From positions 124,001 through 188,000 of the forward strand of contig JAWKLR010000002.1 in the NCBI GenBank assembly GCA_041392625.1: 64,000 nucleotides of DNA, in the 5' to 3' direction. Each line of letters begins with the position of its first letter. Within the stretch, counting starts at the first letter, position 1. This document shows positions 34,073-43,041 of this stretch, piece after piece. The position numbers and the translations under genes were made by a program. The DNA is from M3007 sp041392625. GTDB taxonomy: Bacteria > Bacteroidota > Bacteroidia > Chitinophagales > Saprospiraceae. The notes under the pieces were generated by a model that had not been told where the DNA came from, ran no database searches, and was given only the letters and a program-made list of their open reading frames with translations.

Positions 34073-35572
34073 TTAATCTACAAAGTTCTGCAAGACTTCG
34101 GCTATTTTGCGGTCGTTTGCCAAGCGGGGTACTTTGTTTTGTCCGCCCAGTTTGCCCTGACTTTTCATATACTCCCGAAACGCATCTCGGCGAAGAGGGC
34201 GGAGAACCAGCGGGCGCAAAATGGAGCCGGTTATCAGATCGTCGTAATAGATGTTTTGCCGGCGCATGTTTTGTTCGATGCTGGCCGCAAAAGCATCCAG
34301 GTTTTTGGGTGGCGTATCAAACTCCACAAACCATTCGTGGTAGGGCAGTCCCCCCTCGGGCGGATTTACCTGGGGAGCCACCGTAAATTCAACCAGATGC
34401 ACACCGTGCTCCTGAGCCGCTTCGAGGATAGAGGCTTCCACTTCTTTTCCAATAACATGCTCGCCAAAAGCTGAAATAAAATGCTTGATCCGGCCGGTAA
34501 CAACAATCCGATATGGATCGATGGAAACAAACTGCACCGTATCGCCAATGTTGTAGCCCCACAGGCCGGCATTGGTGTTGAGAATGAGTGCGTAATTCAC
34601 CCCTAACTCTACATCTTTCAGCCAAAGTCGGGTTGGGTTTTCGTGAAAAAACTCGTCGACTTTTATGAATTCAAAAAACATTCCGGCAGCGACATTGAGC
34701 AGCAAGCCCTCGGAGGGGAAGCGGTCCTGAAACGCAATAAAGCCCTCGGAAGCCGGGTAGGTTTCTACGCTGTCGATGGGTTTACCAACGAGCGACTCCA
34801 GTTTAGATCGGTATGGCTCAAAATTTACACCACCGTAAACGAAAACGGAATAATTTGGGAAAAGCGCGGCGATGGATTCCCGGTTGCTGCGTTCGAGCAA
34901 TCGCTCGTAATACATCTGCACCCAGGGAGGAATACCGGAAATCAGGCGCATGTCGGCATGCATGGTTTCATCAACGATCCGGTCCAGTTTTTCCTCCCAA
35001 TCTTCGATGCAGTTGGTTTCCCATCCCGGGAGTTGGTTGCGACGCAGCCAGGCGGGAACCAGGTGGTTGCTGATACCCGACAGGCGACCGGTCAGAATCC
35101 CATTTATTTTATCCAGGGTCGGGGAGCCGGAGAGAAAAATAATCTTCCCGTCCAGCCAGGCACCGTTGCCGGTTACTGCAAAATAATTGAACAGCGCGTT
35201 GCGGGCCGTACCAAAGTGCGGCGGCGTGCTTTCCCTGCTCATAGGGATGTACTTTGCACCGGAAGTGGTGCCCGATGTTTTGGCAAAATACAGAGGCTGA
35301 CCGGGCCAAAGCACGTCGTGCTCTCCCGCCTTTACACGCTCGACGTAGGGCTTTAAATCTTCGTAATCCCGGACGGGGACCGCCTGTGCAAATGCTTCGT
35401 AGGAATGGATGGAATCAAACCCGTGATCCCGTCCAAACGCTGTATTGCGTGCGGTGGAGATCAACTCTTTGAACACGCGTTCCTGCTCAGCCAGCGCATT
35501 CCCCGACCAGCGGTTGATCCGGCGGGCAATGAGTTGGGCAAAAGGGCGAACGATGGCGGCGAGTAATCCCAT
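34073..35572 (-). CDS. GH3 auxin-responsive-promoter family acyl-adenylate enzyme
   Basis: A 499-residue cytosolic enzyme of the plant GH3-like branch of the ANL adenylating superfamily (not glycoside hydrolase family 3). The ATP/AMP motif YFAKTSGTTSGAKYIPMS lies near residue 95; VYGGVNFEPYR, YPASEGFIAF and the hinge VVTGRIKHFISAFGEHV follow in order. Plant members join amino acids to jasmonate or auxin; bacterial members are largely uncharacterised. It may share a transcript with the exported protein 48 bases downstream. Confidence 0.88.
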   Translation of the reverse strand: MGLLAAIVRPFAQLIARRINRWSGNALAEQERVFKELISTARNTAFGRDHGFDSIHSYEAFAQAVPVRDYEDLKPYVERVKAGEHDVLWPGQPLYFAKTSGTTSGAKYIPMSRESTPPHFGTARNALFNYFAVTGNGAWLDGKIIFLSGSPTLDKINGILTGRLSGISNHLVPAWLRRNQLPGWETNCIEDWEEKLDRIVDETMHADMRLISGIPPWVQMYYERLLERSNRESIAALFPNYSVFVYGGVNFEPYRSKLESLVGKPIDSVETYPASEGFIAFQDRFPSEGLLLNVAAGMFFEFIKVDEFFHENPTRLWLKDVELGVNYALILNTNAGLWGYNIGDTVQFVSIDPYRIVVTGRIKHFISAFGEHVIGKEVEASILEAAQEHGVHLVEFTVAPQVNPPEGGLPYHEWFVEFDTPPKNLDAFAASIEQNMRRQNIYYDDLITGSILRPLVLRPLRRDAFREYMKSQGKLGGQNKVPRLANDRKIAEVLQNFVD

Positions 35573-35745
35573 GAGCGGGTATTCAATTAAATGTCTGCAA
35601 ACTTAAGCATTGTTGGGTGAATTCCTAAATGGATTCGCGGCAAGTAGCCCGGCTATGCCTGACAGCGGGTGTCCAAGTTTTTTTTTAAAAAATTATAATT
35701 ACAAGCTTAAATTTGTCAGCAGCAATAACTTTTAAAAAACCGCAA

Positions 35746-37008
35746 ATGAGAAAAGCCGCATTTAAAACCGCTTTGATTCTATTTGGAATCATTTTCACTC
35801 TCCCATCTTTTTCGCAGGATATGTTTTTGCCCGGATTCGTAATCACGAATTCCGGTGACACCCTTACCGGGCTGATTGACTACAGAAACTGGGATGTCAA
35901 CCCGAAGTTAATAGATTTTAAAACATCTGAATCGGATCAGCTGCAACGGTTCAATCCTACGCAGATTTCCAGTTTCTATGTTCATAACGAACTATATGTC
36001 TCCGGAATCGTGGATGTTGAAAAAAGTCCGATCCGAATTGACGACTTGGCTGAGGGGCCCAGACCGGACCTGGCCAGAGATACCATCTTCCTGCAAGCAC
36101 TTGTACAAGGAACGAAGTCGCTACTTTACTACAACACGCCGTATGGCAACAACAATTTTTATATAAAGCAAAACGGCAGTTTTGACCTGCTGATTTATAA
36201 AAAATACATCAAAAAAGAAGGTGGGAAGCGGTTAATCGCCGAGAACAACCGATATATCGGACAGCTCCTGTATTACCTGCAAGATTGTGCTGCTCTCCGG
36301 TCGAAAATTCAGAATGCACCTTATGACCCCAAAAAGTTGGTCGAATTGTTTAATCAGTATTACTGGTGTGTCGGGCAGAAGTATAGTTACAGAAAAGAGA
36401 AAGAAAAAAAGTCGCTTGAATGGGGTCTTACGCTGGGAGGCACCATCACATCGTTGACCTTTTCAGGCGATGGGTTTCCCAGCCTTTCTGGTACAGATTT
36501 TTCCAAATCGGTAAATTTCACCAAAGGTGTGTTTTTAAACCTACCCATAGCCCGAACTCAGAATAAGGTTTCTCTGCAAAACGAACTTGTCTTCACGAAG
36601 TTTGAAGTGTCCGGCATCTATACCGATTTTAGAAACCCGGACTACTATTTTATAGACACGATGCATCTTGGTTATTCTCATATGAAATTGAACACGCTGT
36701 TTCGGTACACCGTGCCTGCCGGGAAGATGCATGTTTTCTTTCAGGCTGGCATTTCAAATGGTTTAGGAGTAACCATCTCAAACTATAAAAAAACCTTCTC
36801 AAAATTTTATTCTACAGAACGTACTGAAACATCCAGGGCAATCATGCTAACCAGACTATACGAACAAGGATTGGTTTTCGGCGCCGGACTTAAATACAAA
36901 AAACTGGCACTCGAGGTTCGAAATGAGCGCGGAAACGGGATGTCGGCATATACCGGTCTGAAATCCAAAACAAACCGACTTAGCTGCCTTCTTTCGTATT
37001 GGTTTTAA
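35746..37008 (+). CDS. outer-membrane beta-barrel-like protein
   Basis: A 420-residue protein starting at MRKAAFKTALILFGIIF (signal peptide); an upstream TTG is rejected. Residues 25-110 have the pattern GFVITNSGDTLTGLIDYRNW, seen at the N-terminus of a Bacteroidota-specific group of surface proteins. The second half (from about 230) alternates hydrophobic strands and ends in the aromatic YWF, as expected for a small barrel with signature sequences LEWGLTLGGTITSLTF. Function unknown. Confidence 0.7.
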   Translation: MRKAAFKTALILFGIIFTLPSFSQDMFLPGFVITNSGDTLTGLIDYRNWDVNPKLIDFKTSESDQLQRFNPTQISSFYVHNELYVSGIVDVEKSPIRIDDLAEGPRPDLARDTIFLQALVQGTKSLLYYNTPYGNNNFYIKQNGSFDLLIYKKYIKKEGGKRLIAENNRYIGQLLYYLQDCAALRSKIQNAPYDPKKLVELFNQYYWCVGQKYSYRKEKEKKSLEWGLTLGGTITSLTFSGDGFPSLSGTDFSKSVNFTKGVFLNLPIARTQNKVSLQNELVFTKFEVSGIYTDFRNPDYYFIDTMHLGYSHMKLNTLFRYTVPAGKMHVFFQAGISNGLGVTISNYKKTFSKFYSTERTETSRAIMLTRLYEQGLVFGAGLKYKKLALEVRNERGNGMSAYTGLKSKTNRLSCLLSYWF

Positions 37009-37062
37009 AGATGTAGGAAATCAAATCGCTGTTTTGATATTGTATGAACATGCTGTGATTGG

Positions 37063-37147
37063 GAGTGACGCGAGGCATCGAGATTGTGGTATTGAGACGC
37101 GAGGCATCGGGATTGTGAGATTGAGACGCGAGGCATCGCGTCTCTAC
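37063..37147. repeat. family C directional array, copy C5
   Basis: Three units GACGCGAGGCATCG with a period near 29 bp; the first two are half-palindromes separated by GATTGTGG-like spacers and only the last is completed to the palindrome by CGCGTCTCTAC. It lies just before the promoter of the regulator gene. Confidence 0.8.
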
Positions 37148-37154
37148 AATTTGC

Positions 37155-37162
37155 TATATTTG
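37155..37162 (+). promoter_or_regulatory. -7 element of the TPR/AraC regulator gene
   Basis: TATATTTG fits the Bacteroidota TAnnTTTG element; transcription would start about 37168, thirty bases before the GTG start. No -33 TTTG is seen at the right distance because the family C array is there. Confidence 0.4.
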
Positions 37163-37197
37163 CTCATTATCCAATTTCATTTTATCCTGTCTGGAGC

Positions 37198-39009
37198 GTG
37201 GAGCAAGCAAAGGCCCTCAATTTACATAAAACAATCGCGGTTCTTCCCTTTCTCAATATGGGCGGGGAGGTAGAAGACGAATACTTCAGCGATGGCATTA
37301 CAGAAGAAATTATCAATGCCTTGGCACGGATAAAAGCACTGAAGGTTACTTCACGCACTTCTTCTTTCTTTTTTAAAAAGAAAAATATTCCCATTCAGGA
37401 GATTGGAAAAACCCTCGGAGTATCGGCGATTCTTGAGGGGAGCGTGCGGCGGGCCGGAGCTACCGTGCGTATTACAGCCCAGTTGATCCAGGCTGAGGAA
37501 GATTTTCATTTCTGGTCGGAAACCTGGGACCGGAAACTGGAAAATATTTTTGAGGTTCAGGATGAAATCAGTTTGCTCATCGCCGAAAAACTACGGGAGC
37601 AGTTTGGTCATTTCGAAATTCAGGAGCACCTGGTGGAGCCTTCCACACACAGCATGCAGGCCTACGAGCTGACCCTGAAAGGCAAATTTTATTTCAATAA
37701 ATGGAACCCGGAAGACATCCGGATTGCCATTCCCTATTTTGAAGAAGCCCTTAAAATCGACCCCAACTACCCCGACCCCTATATCGGACTGGCGGACTCC
37801 TTTGGTTTTTTAGCGACTACCGGCTACATGCCCTATGTTGAAGCCTGGCAAAAATCGGCTGAAATGACTCAGAAAGCCCTGGAGATAAACAGCGAATTGC
37901 CCGGAGCGTATTATCAAATGGCCAACTTCGCCTTTTTTACCACCGGCAACTACTCCAAAGCCATGCAGGATGCGCGCAAGGCCATCGCCCTCAAACCCAC
38001 CCATGTGGAAGCGCAGCAATTTGTTTCTTATATGTATGTGCTGGCTGGCAATCAGGAAGCATCGCGCATGCACCTGGATATTGCACTGAGCGTCGACCCT
38101 CTCTCCCAGGAAACCCTGTTTTTTAATGGCTATTTTGACTACATGGTCGGAGCATATGATCAGTCGCTGGACAAACTCAACCAATGCCTGGATCACAATT
38201 CCAAAAACCTGCCGGCGCATACCATCAAATGCTATTGTCTGCTCAAGTTGGGCCGCTACGAGGAAGTACTTCATTACTTCGATGACTTTCCTCCCGAAAT
38301 TATTGTCGCAGGAGATCGGACCGGGCTGAGTACCCTGGCCTATATTTTGAAAAACGACAAAGAAAACAGCCGTATTTATCTGGATAAACTCACCGAAGAA
38401 GCCAGTCAACCGGGTGGGTTTCGAGCCGACTCCTACCTTTACCTTTGCTACGGCGCCGCCGGAGATGCCGACCAGGCGTTTGCCTGGATGGAACGTGCAG
38501 AAAAACAGAACCCGGCTTTTCAACTCATTCACCTGCCCGATCCGCTGGTGGATCCCATTAAAACCGACCCACGATACAAGGCACTTTGCGAGCGCTTGTT
38601 TGTCGAAACGCAAGACCCTGCTCCAACCAAAAACAAAAAAAATCTGCTGGAAGCAGATACAGTTTCGGAGTATACCCAGCGCATGCTGGAGCACATGCAG
38701 GAAGCCAAGCCTTACCTCGACCCCGGACTTTCACTCCGCACACTGGCCAGCCAACTCGACATCCACCCCAACCAACTCTCCTGGCTGCTCAACGAATCAC
38801 TTGGTAAAAACTTCAATGAATTCGTAAATCAATACCGGGTTGAAGCCTTCAAGGAAATTGCCAAAGACCCTAAAAACGACCACCTCACCCTGATCGGTAT
38901 GGCTTACGACAGCGGCTTCAATTCCAAAACGGTTTTTAATACCTACTTCAAAAAAGAAACCGGACTTACCCCGAAGCAATTTCTCAAAGACCAGAGAAGC
39001 GATTCGTAG
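37198..39009 (+). CDS. TolB-like/TPR/AraC-type transcriptional regulator
   Basis: A 603-residue soluble protein. Residues 10-140 are the TolB-like (FlgO/adenylyl-cyclase-associated) domain: IAVLPFLNMGGEVEDEYFSD, GITEEIINALARI, LGVSAILEGSVRRAG. Residues 150-480 are TPR repeats. Residues 500-600 are an AraC helix-turn-helix pair (LASQLDIHPNQLSWLLNE; YDSGFNSKTVFNTYFKKETG). No ATG precedes the conserved IAVLPF; the frame is open only to a stop at 37093, so GTG at 37198 is the best start. Domain order puts sensing by protein contact and DNA binding in one chain. Its target is unknown; AraC-type neighbours lie downstream. Confidence 0.85.
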   Translation: MEQAKALNLHKTIAVLPFLNMGGEVEDEYFSDGITEEIINALARIKALKVTSRTSSFFFKKKNIPIQEIGKTLGVSAILEGSVRRAGATVRITAQLIQAEEDFHFWSETWDRKLENIFEVQDEISLLIAEKLREQFGHFEIQEHLVEPSTHSMQAYELTLKGKFYFNKWNPEDIRIAIPYFEEALKIDPNYPDPYIGLADSFGFLATTGYMPYVEAWQKSAEMTQKALEINSELPGAYYQMANFAFFTTGNYSKAMQDARKAIALKPTHVEAQQFVSYMYVLAGNQEASRMHLDIALSVDPLSQETLFFNGYFDYMVGAYDQSLDKLNQCLDHNSKNLPAHTIKCYCLLKLGRYEEVLHYFDDFPPEIIVAGDRTGLSTLAYILKNDKENSRIYLDKLTEEASQPGGFRADSYLYLCYGAAGDADQAFAWMERAEKQNPAFQLIHLPDPLVDPIKTDPRYKALCERLFVETQDPAPTKNKKNLLEADTVSEYTQRMLEHMQEAKPYLDPGLSLRTLASQLDIHPNQLSWLLNESLGKNFNEFVNQYRVEAFKEIAKDPKNDHLTLIGMAYDSGFNSKTVFNTYFKKETGLTPKQFLKDQRSDS

Positions 39010-39028
39010 TGGTCAGTAGTCAAGGAAT

Positions 39029-39330
39029 TGTTGATTTGTTGATACGCCCTTCGGGCTAAGTTGATTTGTTGATGTTTATTCGGCCCTGCGGGCCTTGTTT
39101 AATCGGGACGCTGCGCTTTCCCTTGTTTATTTGTTTATATAGTAGTAGTAAGTGGCAAGTGATAAGCAGTAAGTGCATTTTTGACATGTTACTAGTCAAC
39201 TTATCACTTACTACTTACTACTTACAACTTACCACTTCTACATAAACAGAGCCTCGCAGAGGCGGACTAAACGAATAAACAATTTCAACAAATCATCCAA
39301 GCCCCGCCAGGGGCGCATCAACAATTCATC
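39029..39330. repeat. family A modular hairpin repeat, copy A4 (longest)
   Basis: All modules are present: TTGTTGATTTGTTGAT with CGCCCTTCGGGC, GGCCCTGCGGGCC, GGGACGCTGCGC, the GTAAGT hairpin core (left arm from 39141, right arm to about 39240), GCCTCGCAGAGGC and GCCCCGCCAGGGGC, each joined by GTTTATT/AATAAAC or ATCAACAAATCATC linkers. It fills most of the gap between the TPR/AraC regulator and element B2. Confidence 0.85.
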
Positions 39331-39427
39331 AATTTTCTACCAATTGGTTCTGATTTATAATTGCGAACGTTCGTCGGAGATCACGAACGTTTGGTTTGGG
39401 ACATGCCCATACTTTTGTGTCATCATT

Positions 39428-39586
39428 AGAGCATGATTGAATTTCAATTCTGAGGCGAAGTCGAGCAAACTTTGTTTTTATCAAGACAAATTTTGCAGTC
39501 GAATACGGGTAATTCGGCGAAAAATTTAACGCAGAGAAAAGCAAAGTTTGCCGAATGAAGCCCAGAATTGAATTTTAATCATGCTC
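39428..39586. repeat. family B hairpin element, copy B2
   Basis: Left end AGAGCATGATTGAATTTCAA, right end complementary (CAGAATTGAATTTTAATCAT then GCTC). The ends differ from copy B1 but remain complementary to each other. The interior words GAGGCGAAGTCGAGCAAA and AAATTTTGCAGTCG match B1. An ATG in the right end is in frame with the next gene but is probably not its start. Confidence 0.8.
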
Positions 39587-39604
39587 AATAAAACAAATCA
39601 AAAA

Positions 39605-40597
39605 ATGAAACACATGAAAGCAATTATTTGTCCCGCATATGGCGGCCCGGAAGTACTCCAAGTTCAAACCGTTGAAAAGCCTGTTCCACAGGAAAATCAG
39701 GTGTTGATTCAAATTCACGCCTCCTCAGTAACCCGCGCCGACAGCATGATGCGTACCGGCACACCATATATTGGTCGCTTGTATATCGGATTGCAAAAGC
39801 CTAAAAACCCGATTCTGGGTACCGGATTTGCCGGTGTAATCGAAGCCGTAGGTTCGGCAGTAACCAACTTCCAGATCGGTGATGCTGTTTTTGGCGAATC
39901 CGTGGAGCACTTTGGCGCCAATGCAGAGTATCTCTGCGTAGATGCAGATGGAATTTTGAGCATAAAACCAGAATCCATGTCGTTCGAAGAAGCATCTGTA
40001 GTTTGCGATGGCGCACTTACATCCATCAATTTTTTGAAGGAGGTAGCCAAAATCCAACCCGGACAGCGGGTTCTGATCAATGGCGCTTCCGGAAGTTTGG
40101 GAACAGCAGCGGTGCAACTCGCTAAATACTATGGTGCAGAAGTTACCGGAATGTGCAGCAGTAAAAATGTGGACCTGGTAAAATCGCTCGGAGCCGATGT
40201 TGTGATCGACTATACTAAGGAAGACTTCACCCAAAACAGCACCAAGTTCGACATCATCTACGATACCGTTGGCAAACTGGATTTCTCTAAAAGCCGGAAC
40301 GCGCTGAAGCCTACGGGTGTATTTGTCTCTCCGGTTTTGGATTTCTCCTTGCTTTGGGACGTGTTGAAAACCTCATTCTCCAAAACACAAAAAGCCCTAT
40401 TTGCTGCAACTGGTATGAAAAACAAAACCGAATTGAAGGTTCTGTTGAACGAGCTTACCGGAATCATCAAGGCCGGTCGCCTGCAATCGGTAATTGACCG
40501 CTGCTACGACATGGAGGAGATTGTAGAAGCGCACGAATATGTGGCCAGTGGCCGCAAACGCGGAAACGTTGTACTCAATCCAGCCCAGGCCAACTAG
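39605..40597 (+). CDS. zinc-independent MDR family NAD(P)H oxidoreductase
   Basis: A 330-residue cytosolic enzyme of the quinone-oxidoreductase branch of medium-chain dehydrogenases. The catalytic domain starts KAIICPAYGGPEVLQVQTVE; the Rossmann motif is VLINGASGSLGTAAVQLAKY, and no structural zinc Cys cluster is seen. The start is placed at MKHMKAI because the ATG eight codons upstream lies within repeat B2; MKAIIC three codons later is also possible. Likely substrates are alpha,beta-unsaturated carbonyls or quinones. Its stop touches repeat B3. Confidence 0.85.
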   Translation: MKHMKAIICPAYGGPEVLQVQTVEKPVPQENQVLIQIHASSVTRADSMMRTGTPYIGRLYIGLQKPKNPILGTGFAGVIEAVGSAVTNFQIGDAVFGESVEHFGANAEYLCVDADGILSIKPESMSFEEASVVCDGALTSINFLKEVAKIQPGQRVLINGASGSLGTAAVQLAKYYGAEVTGMCSSKNVDLVKSLGADVVIDYTKEDFTQNSTKFDIIYDTVGKLDFSKSRNALKPTGVFVSPVLDFSLLWDVLKTSFSKTQKALFAATGMKNKTELKVLLNELTGIIKAGRLQSVIDRCYDMEEIVEAHEYVASGRKRGNVVLNPAQAN

Positions 40598-40663
40598 GAG
40601 CGCGTGTTTGGGATTTTCTGGTTGGGCCACAAGCGACAAATCAAAATCCCAAACACACACTCT
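40598..40663. repeat. family B hairpin element, copy B3 (66 bp)
   Basis: A short version: GAGCGCGTGTTTGGGATTTT at the left and AAAATCCCAAACACACACTC at the right with only a short centre. It begins at the base after the oxidoreductase stop codon (TAG 40595-40597) and ends 37 bases before the DUF4386 gene. Confidence 0.8.
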
Positions 40664-40700
40664 AAAAATAATTTACCATCCACATCAAAAAAACAAAACC

Positions 40701-41435
40701 ATGAAACAGACTATAAATCCAAAAGCATATGCCAAATTATCCGGCCTGCTTTATTTTCTGATTGCAATCTGCGGCGGGTTTAGCATTGGCTATGTACCTA
40801 GCGTAATTGTAGCAGAAGGGGATGCCGCGCAAACCGCACAAAATATCATTGAACATGCGGGATTGCTTCGGTTTGGCATTTTTTCCGACATCCTCATTAT
40901 CCTCATGGAACTCGTCGTCCTCGTTTTGCTCTACCAGCTATTCAAGCCCGTAAACAAAACCATTTCACTGGTAGCGGCGCTGTCACGGCTGGGCATGGCC
41001 ATCATCATGGGTTTCAACCTGCTCAACCTGCTGCTCCCGATTTTTCTGCTGAGTGGCTCGCCCTACCTGAATGGTTTTGATACCCAGCAATTGCAGGCTT
41101 TGACCATGTTGTCGCTGGAGGCACACCACTATGGTATTTTGGCCTGGGGTGTTTTCTTCGGCCTTCACCTGGTGGGATTGGGCTACTTGGTACTGCGCTC
41201 TACCTTTGTTCCCAAACTGCTCGGCCAGTTGCTTTTACTTGGCAGCATTGGATACCTGCTGGAGAGTTTCAGCGTGTTGGTTGTCCCGGAACAGCAGGTC
41301 ATTTCATGGATTGCGTCAGGTCTCCTGGTTGTGGTAACCATTGCCGAACTGTCCTTCACCTTTTACCTCCTGATCAAAGGGCTGGATGCAGAGAAATGGA
41401 ATGCCATTTTTGAAAAAAATCAGATCGCGGAATAG
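40701..41435 (+). CDS. DUF4386 family membrane protein
   Basis: A 244-residue integral membrane protein with about six helices. The N-terminal AKLSGLLYFLIAICGGFSIG and PVNKTISLVAALSRLGMAII are DUF4386 hallmarks. Function unknown. The start is set at MKQTINPKAYAKLSG; a longer open frame upstream overlaps the oxidoreductase gene and repeat B3 and is rejected. It precedes an AraC-type regulator by 100 bases. Confidence 0.88.
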   Translation: MKQTINPKAYAKLSGLLYFLIAICGGFSIGYVPSVIVAEGDAAQTAQNIIEHAGLLRFGIFSDILIILMELVVLVLLYQLFKPVNKTISLVAALSRLGMAIIMGFNLLNLLLPIFLLSGSPYLNGFDTQQLQALTMLSLEAHHYGILAWGVFFGLHLVGLGYLVLRSTFVPKLLGQLLLLGSIGYLLESFSVLVVPEQQVISWIASGLLVVVTIAELSFTFYLLIKGLDAEKWNAIFEKNQIAE

Positions 41436-41446
41436 CGATGCTTGTC

Positions 41447-41475
41447 GCGGAGCAGGGGCACAGATCCTGCTCCGC
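41447..41475 (+). terminator. GC-rich hairpin after DUF4386 gene
   Basis: Perfect 10-bp arms GCGGAGCAGG/CCTGCTCCGC with a 9-base loop, 12 bases after the stop codon. Only a weak T tract follows (GGTTTTGG), so termination may be partial. Confidence 0.5.
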
Positions 41476-41535
41476 AGCGTGGTTTTGGAAATAGATTTTC
41501 AAGATCATTACATTTGATTTTCTTAACTTTGCTGC

Positions 41536-42402
41536 ATGCAAAGAAGTTTGTCGACATATAATACAGAATTAAAACTCCGGGGATTCAACGTCTTTCAAAT
41601 TGAAAAAGACGACAACGCCACCCAGGTCTATAGCAGAAAGGACTTTTATAAAATCTGTTTAACGACGGGTAAAAGCAGAATCCACTATGCAGACAGGAGC
41701 TTCAATGCAGAAGGCACTATTTTATTTTTTGGAAACCCTAATATTCCCTATTCCTGGGAAACCCTCTCCACAGAATATGTTGGCTACACCATTTTATTTT
41801 CGGAAGACTTTTTAGTGCCAAACAAGCGCTCAGAAAACCTTCAAAAATCCCCTCTATTTAGAATGGGTGGTACCCCAATTTTGGAAATCGCTGAGAACCA
41901 GCGGCTGTTTCTAAACGGGATTTTTGATAAAATGATCGAAGAACAAACCTCCGATTACGAATACAAAGACGACTTGATTCGGAATTATATTGAACTGATT
42001 TTACACGAATCTTTGAAGTTAAAGCCCTCTGAAAACTACTATCAGGGCAAAAGTGCTGCAGAGCGACTGACCACTGTCTTCATGGAATTGCTGGAAAGGC
42101 AATTCCCGGTTGAAAGCCCTTCCCGACCACTTCAGTTAAAGACCGCAAAGGACTACGCTGAAAACTTGTCGGTACATGTCAACTACCTCAACCGTGCCGT
42201 CAAACAGGCAACCGGAAAAACCACTACCAACCTCATCTCGGAACGGATCGTCAACGAGGCAAAAGCCATTTTGCAACATACCAGCTGGAACATCTCCGAG
42301 ATTGCTTACGCACTGGGTTTTGACTACCCCACCTACTTCAACAACTTCTTCAAAAAGCAAACCGGCATAAGCCCATCCTCACTTAGGGCAGAAAAGGTTT
42401 GA
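41536..42402 (+). CDS. AraC family transcriptional regulator
   Basis: A 288-residue regulator. The N-terminal cupin-like ligand domain (about 1-160) contains SRIHYADRSFNAEGTILFFG; the C-terminal AraC domain has two helix-turn-helix units, ENLSVHVNYLNRAVKQATGK and ISEIAYALGFDYPTYFNNFF. Such regulators in Bacteroidota often control neighbouring oxidoreductase genes; here the MDR, cupin, SDR and cyclophilin-like genes are candidates. It is flanked by its own promoter region and is the one gap of this run without a family B element. Confidence 0.92.
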   Translation: MQRSLSTYNTELKLRGFNVFQIEKDDNATQVYSRKDFYKICLTTGKSRIHYADRSFNAEGTILFFGNPNIPYSWETLSTEYVGYTILFSEDFLVPNKRSENLQKSPLFRMGGTPILEIAENQRLFLNGIFDKMIEEQTSDYEYKDDLIRNYIELILHESLKLKPSENYYQGKSAAERLTTVFMELLERQFPVESPSRPLQLKTAKDYAENLSVHVNYLNRAVKQATGKTTTNLISERIVNEAKAILQHTSWNISEIAYALGFDYPTYFNNFFKKQTGISPSSLRAEKV

Positions 42403-42500
42403 TTTTCTTAATGGTTGGTTTGAATTCCTTTATTCCTTCCTGGTAATACCCGGGTACCTTTGTCTTGCAATAAAATTGAAGAATTAAGGTACCAGCAAGA

Positions 42501-42965
42501 ATGCGTTTTTACTTTTCATTCATCCTTTTATGGACTGCTTTCCAATACCTCCCAAACAGGATGGTAAACCCGGAAACTATTCTAACGAATGAACTCAGCA
42601 TTCCCAAAACAGCTGCCATGAAACTAAAACTAACCATAGGAGATAAAACAGCCACCGCTGTTCTGTACGACAATCCCGCAAGCCGTGATTTCGCTGCGAT
42701 GTTGCCTATGACCCTGACACTGGAAGACTATGCGAACACCGAAAAAATCGCAACACTTCCTCAATCGTTGGATACCAAGGATGCGCCCAAAGGCTTCGAC
42801 CCCGATGAGGGCGACCTTACCTATTACGCTCCATGGGGAAACCTTGCCTTGTTTTACAAAGACTTTGGTTATGCCACCGGCTTGGTTTCGCTTGGTAAAA
42901 TAACCAACGGACTGGAATACTTCAAGAAGACCGGAGCTATCACCGTAAAAATCGAACTGAATTAG
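42501..42965 (+). CDS. cyclophilin-like fold protein, exported
   Basis: A 154-residue protein with an N-terminal hydrophobic signal (RFYFSFILLWTAFQYL) and a cyclophilin-like domain (about 45-154): MKLKLTIGDKTATAVLYDNP, SRDFAAMLPMTLTLEDY, GDLTYYAPWGNLALFYKD. The family lacks the catalytic Arg of true peptidyl-prolyl isomerases and its role is unknown. A TACCTTTG box lies 39 bases before the start. The stop TAG is shared with the first bases of repeat B4. Confidence 0.82.
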   Translation: MRFYFSFILLWTAFQYLPNRMVNPETILTNELSIPKTAAMKLKLTIGDKTATAVLYDNPASRDFAAMLPMTLTLEDYANTEKIATLPQSLDTKDAPKGFDPDEGDLTYYAPWGNLALFYKDFGYATGLVSLGKITNGLEYFKKTGAITVKIELN

Positions 42966-43021
42966 AGCGCATTGGGGACTTGAGGCGAAAGCGAGCAAAT
43001 TTAAAATCCCAATTACGCTCT
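42964..43021. repeat. family B hairpin element, copy B4 (58 bp)
   Basis: AGAGCGCATTGGGGACTTGA at the left, complement AAAATCCCAATTACGCTCT at the right (43003-43021). It overlaps the preceding gene's TAG stop by two bases and retains GAGGCGAAAGCGAGCAAA. Confidence 0.75.
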
Positions 43022-43041
43022 TAAAAACAAAAATCATCAGC

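Noticed and set aside
34073..35572. Reading 'GH3' as glycoside hydrolase family 3
   Set aside because: The SGTTSGAKYIP motif shows the acyl-adenylate GH3 family; the glycoside hydrolase of that number is the separate gene at 45841.
37063..37147. CRISPR-like array
   Set aside because: The units are half-palindromes of one family with short similar spacers, no unique spacers of constant length and no cas genes nearby. The same holds for 48550-48637 and 20661-21074.
39581..39604. ATG inside the end of repeat B2 as the start of the oxidoreductase
   Set aside because: The extra residues MLNKTNQK do not match the family's N-terminus, which begins at KAIICPAYGG; the start at 39605 is preferred although read-through use is possible.
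41524..41531. TAACTTTG as promoter of the AraC gene
   Set aside because: It fits TAnnTTTG but ends four bases before the ATG and has no -33 word at the right distance; transcription would begin inside the codon. Kept only as a note.
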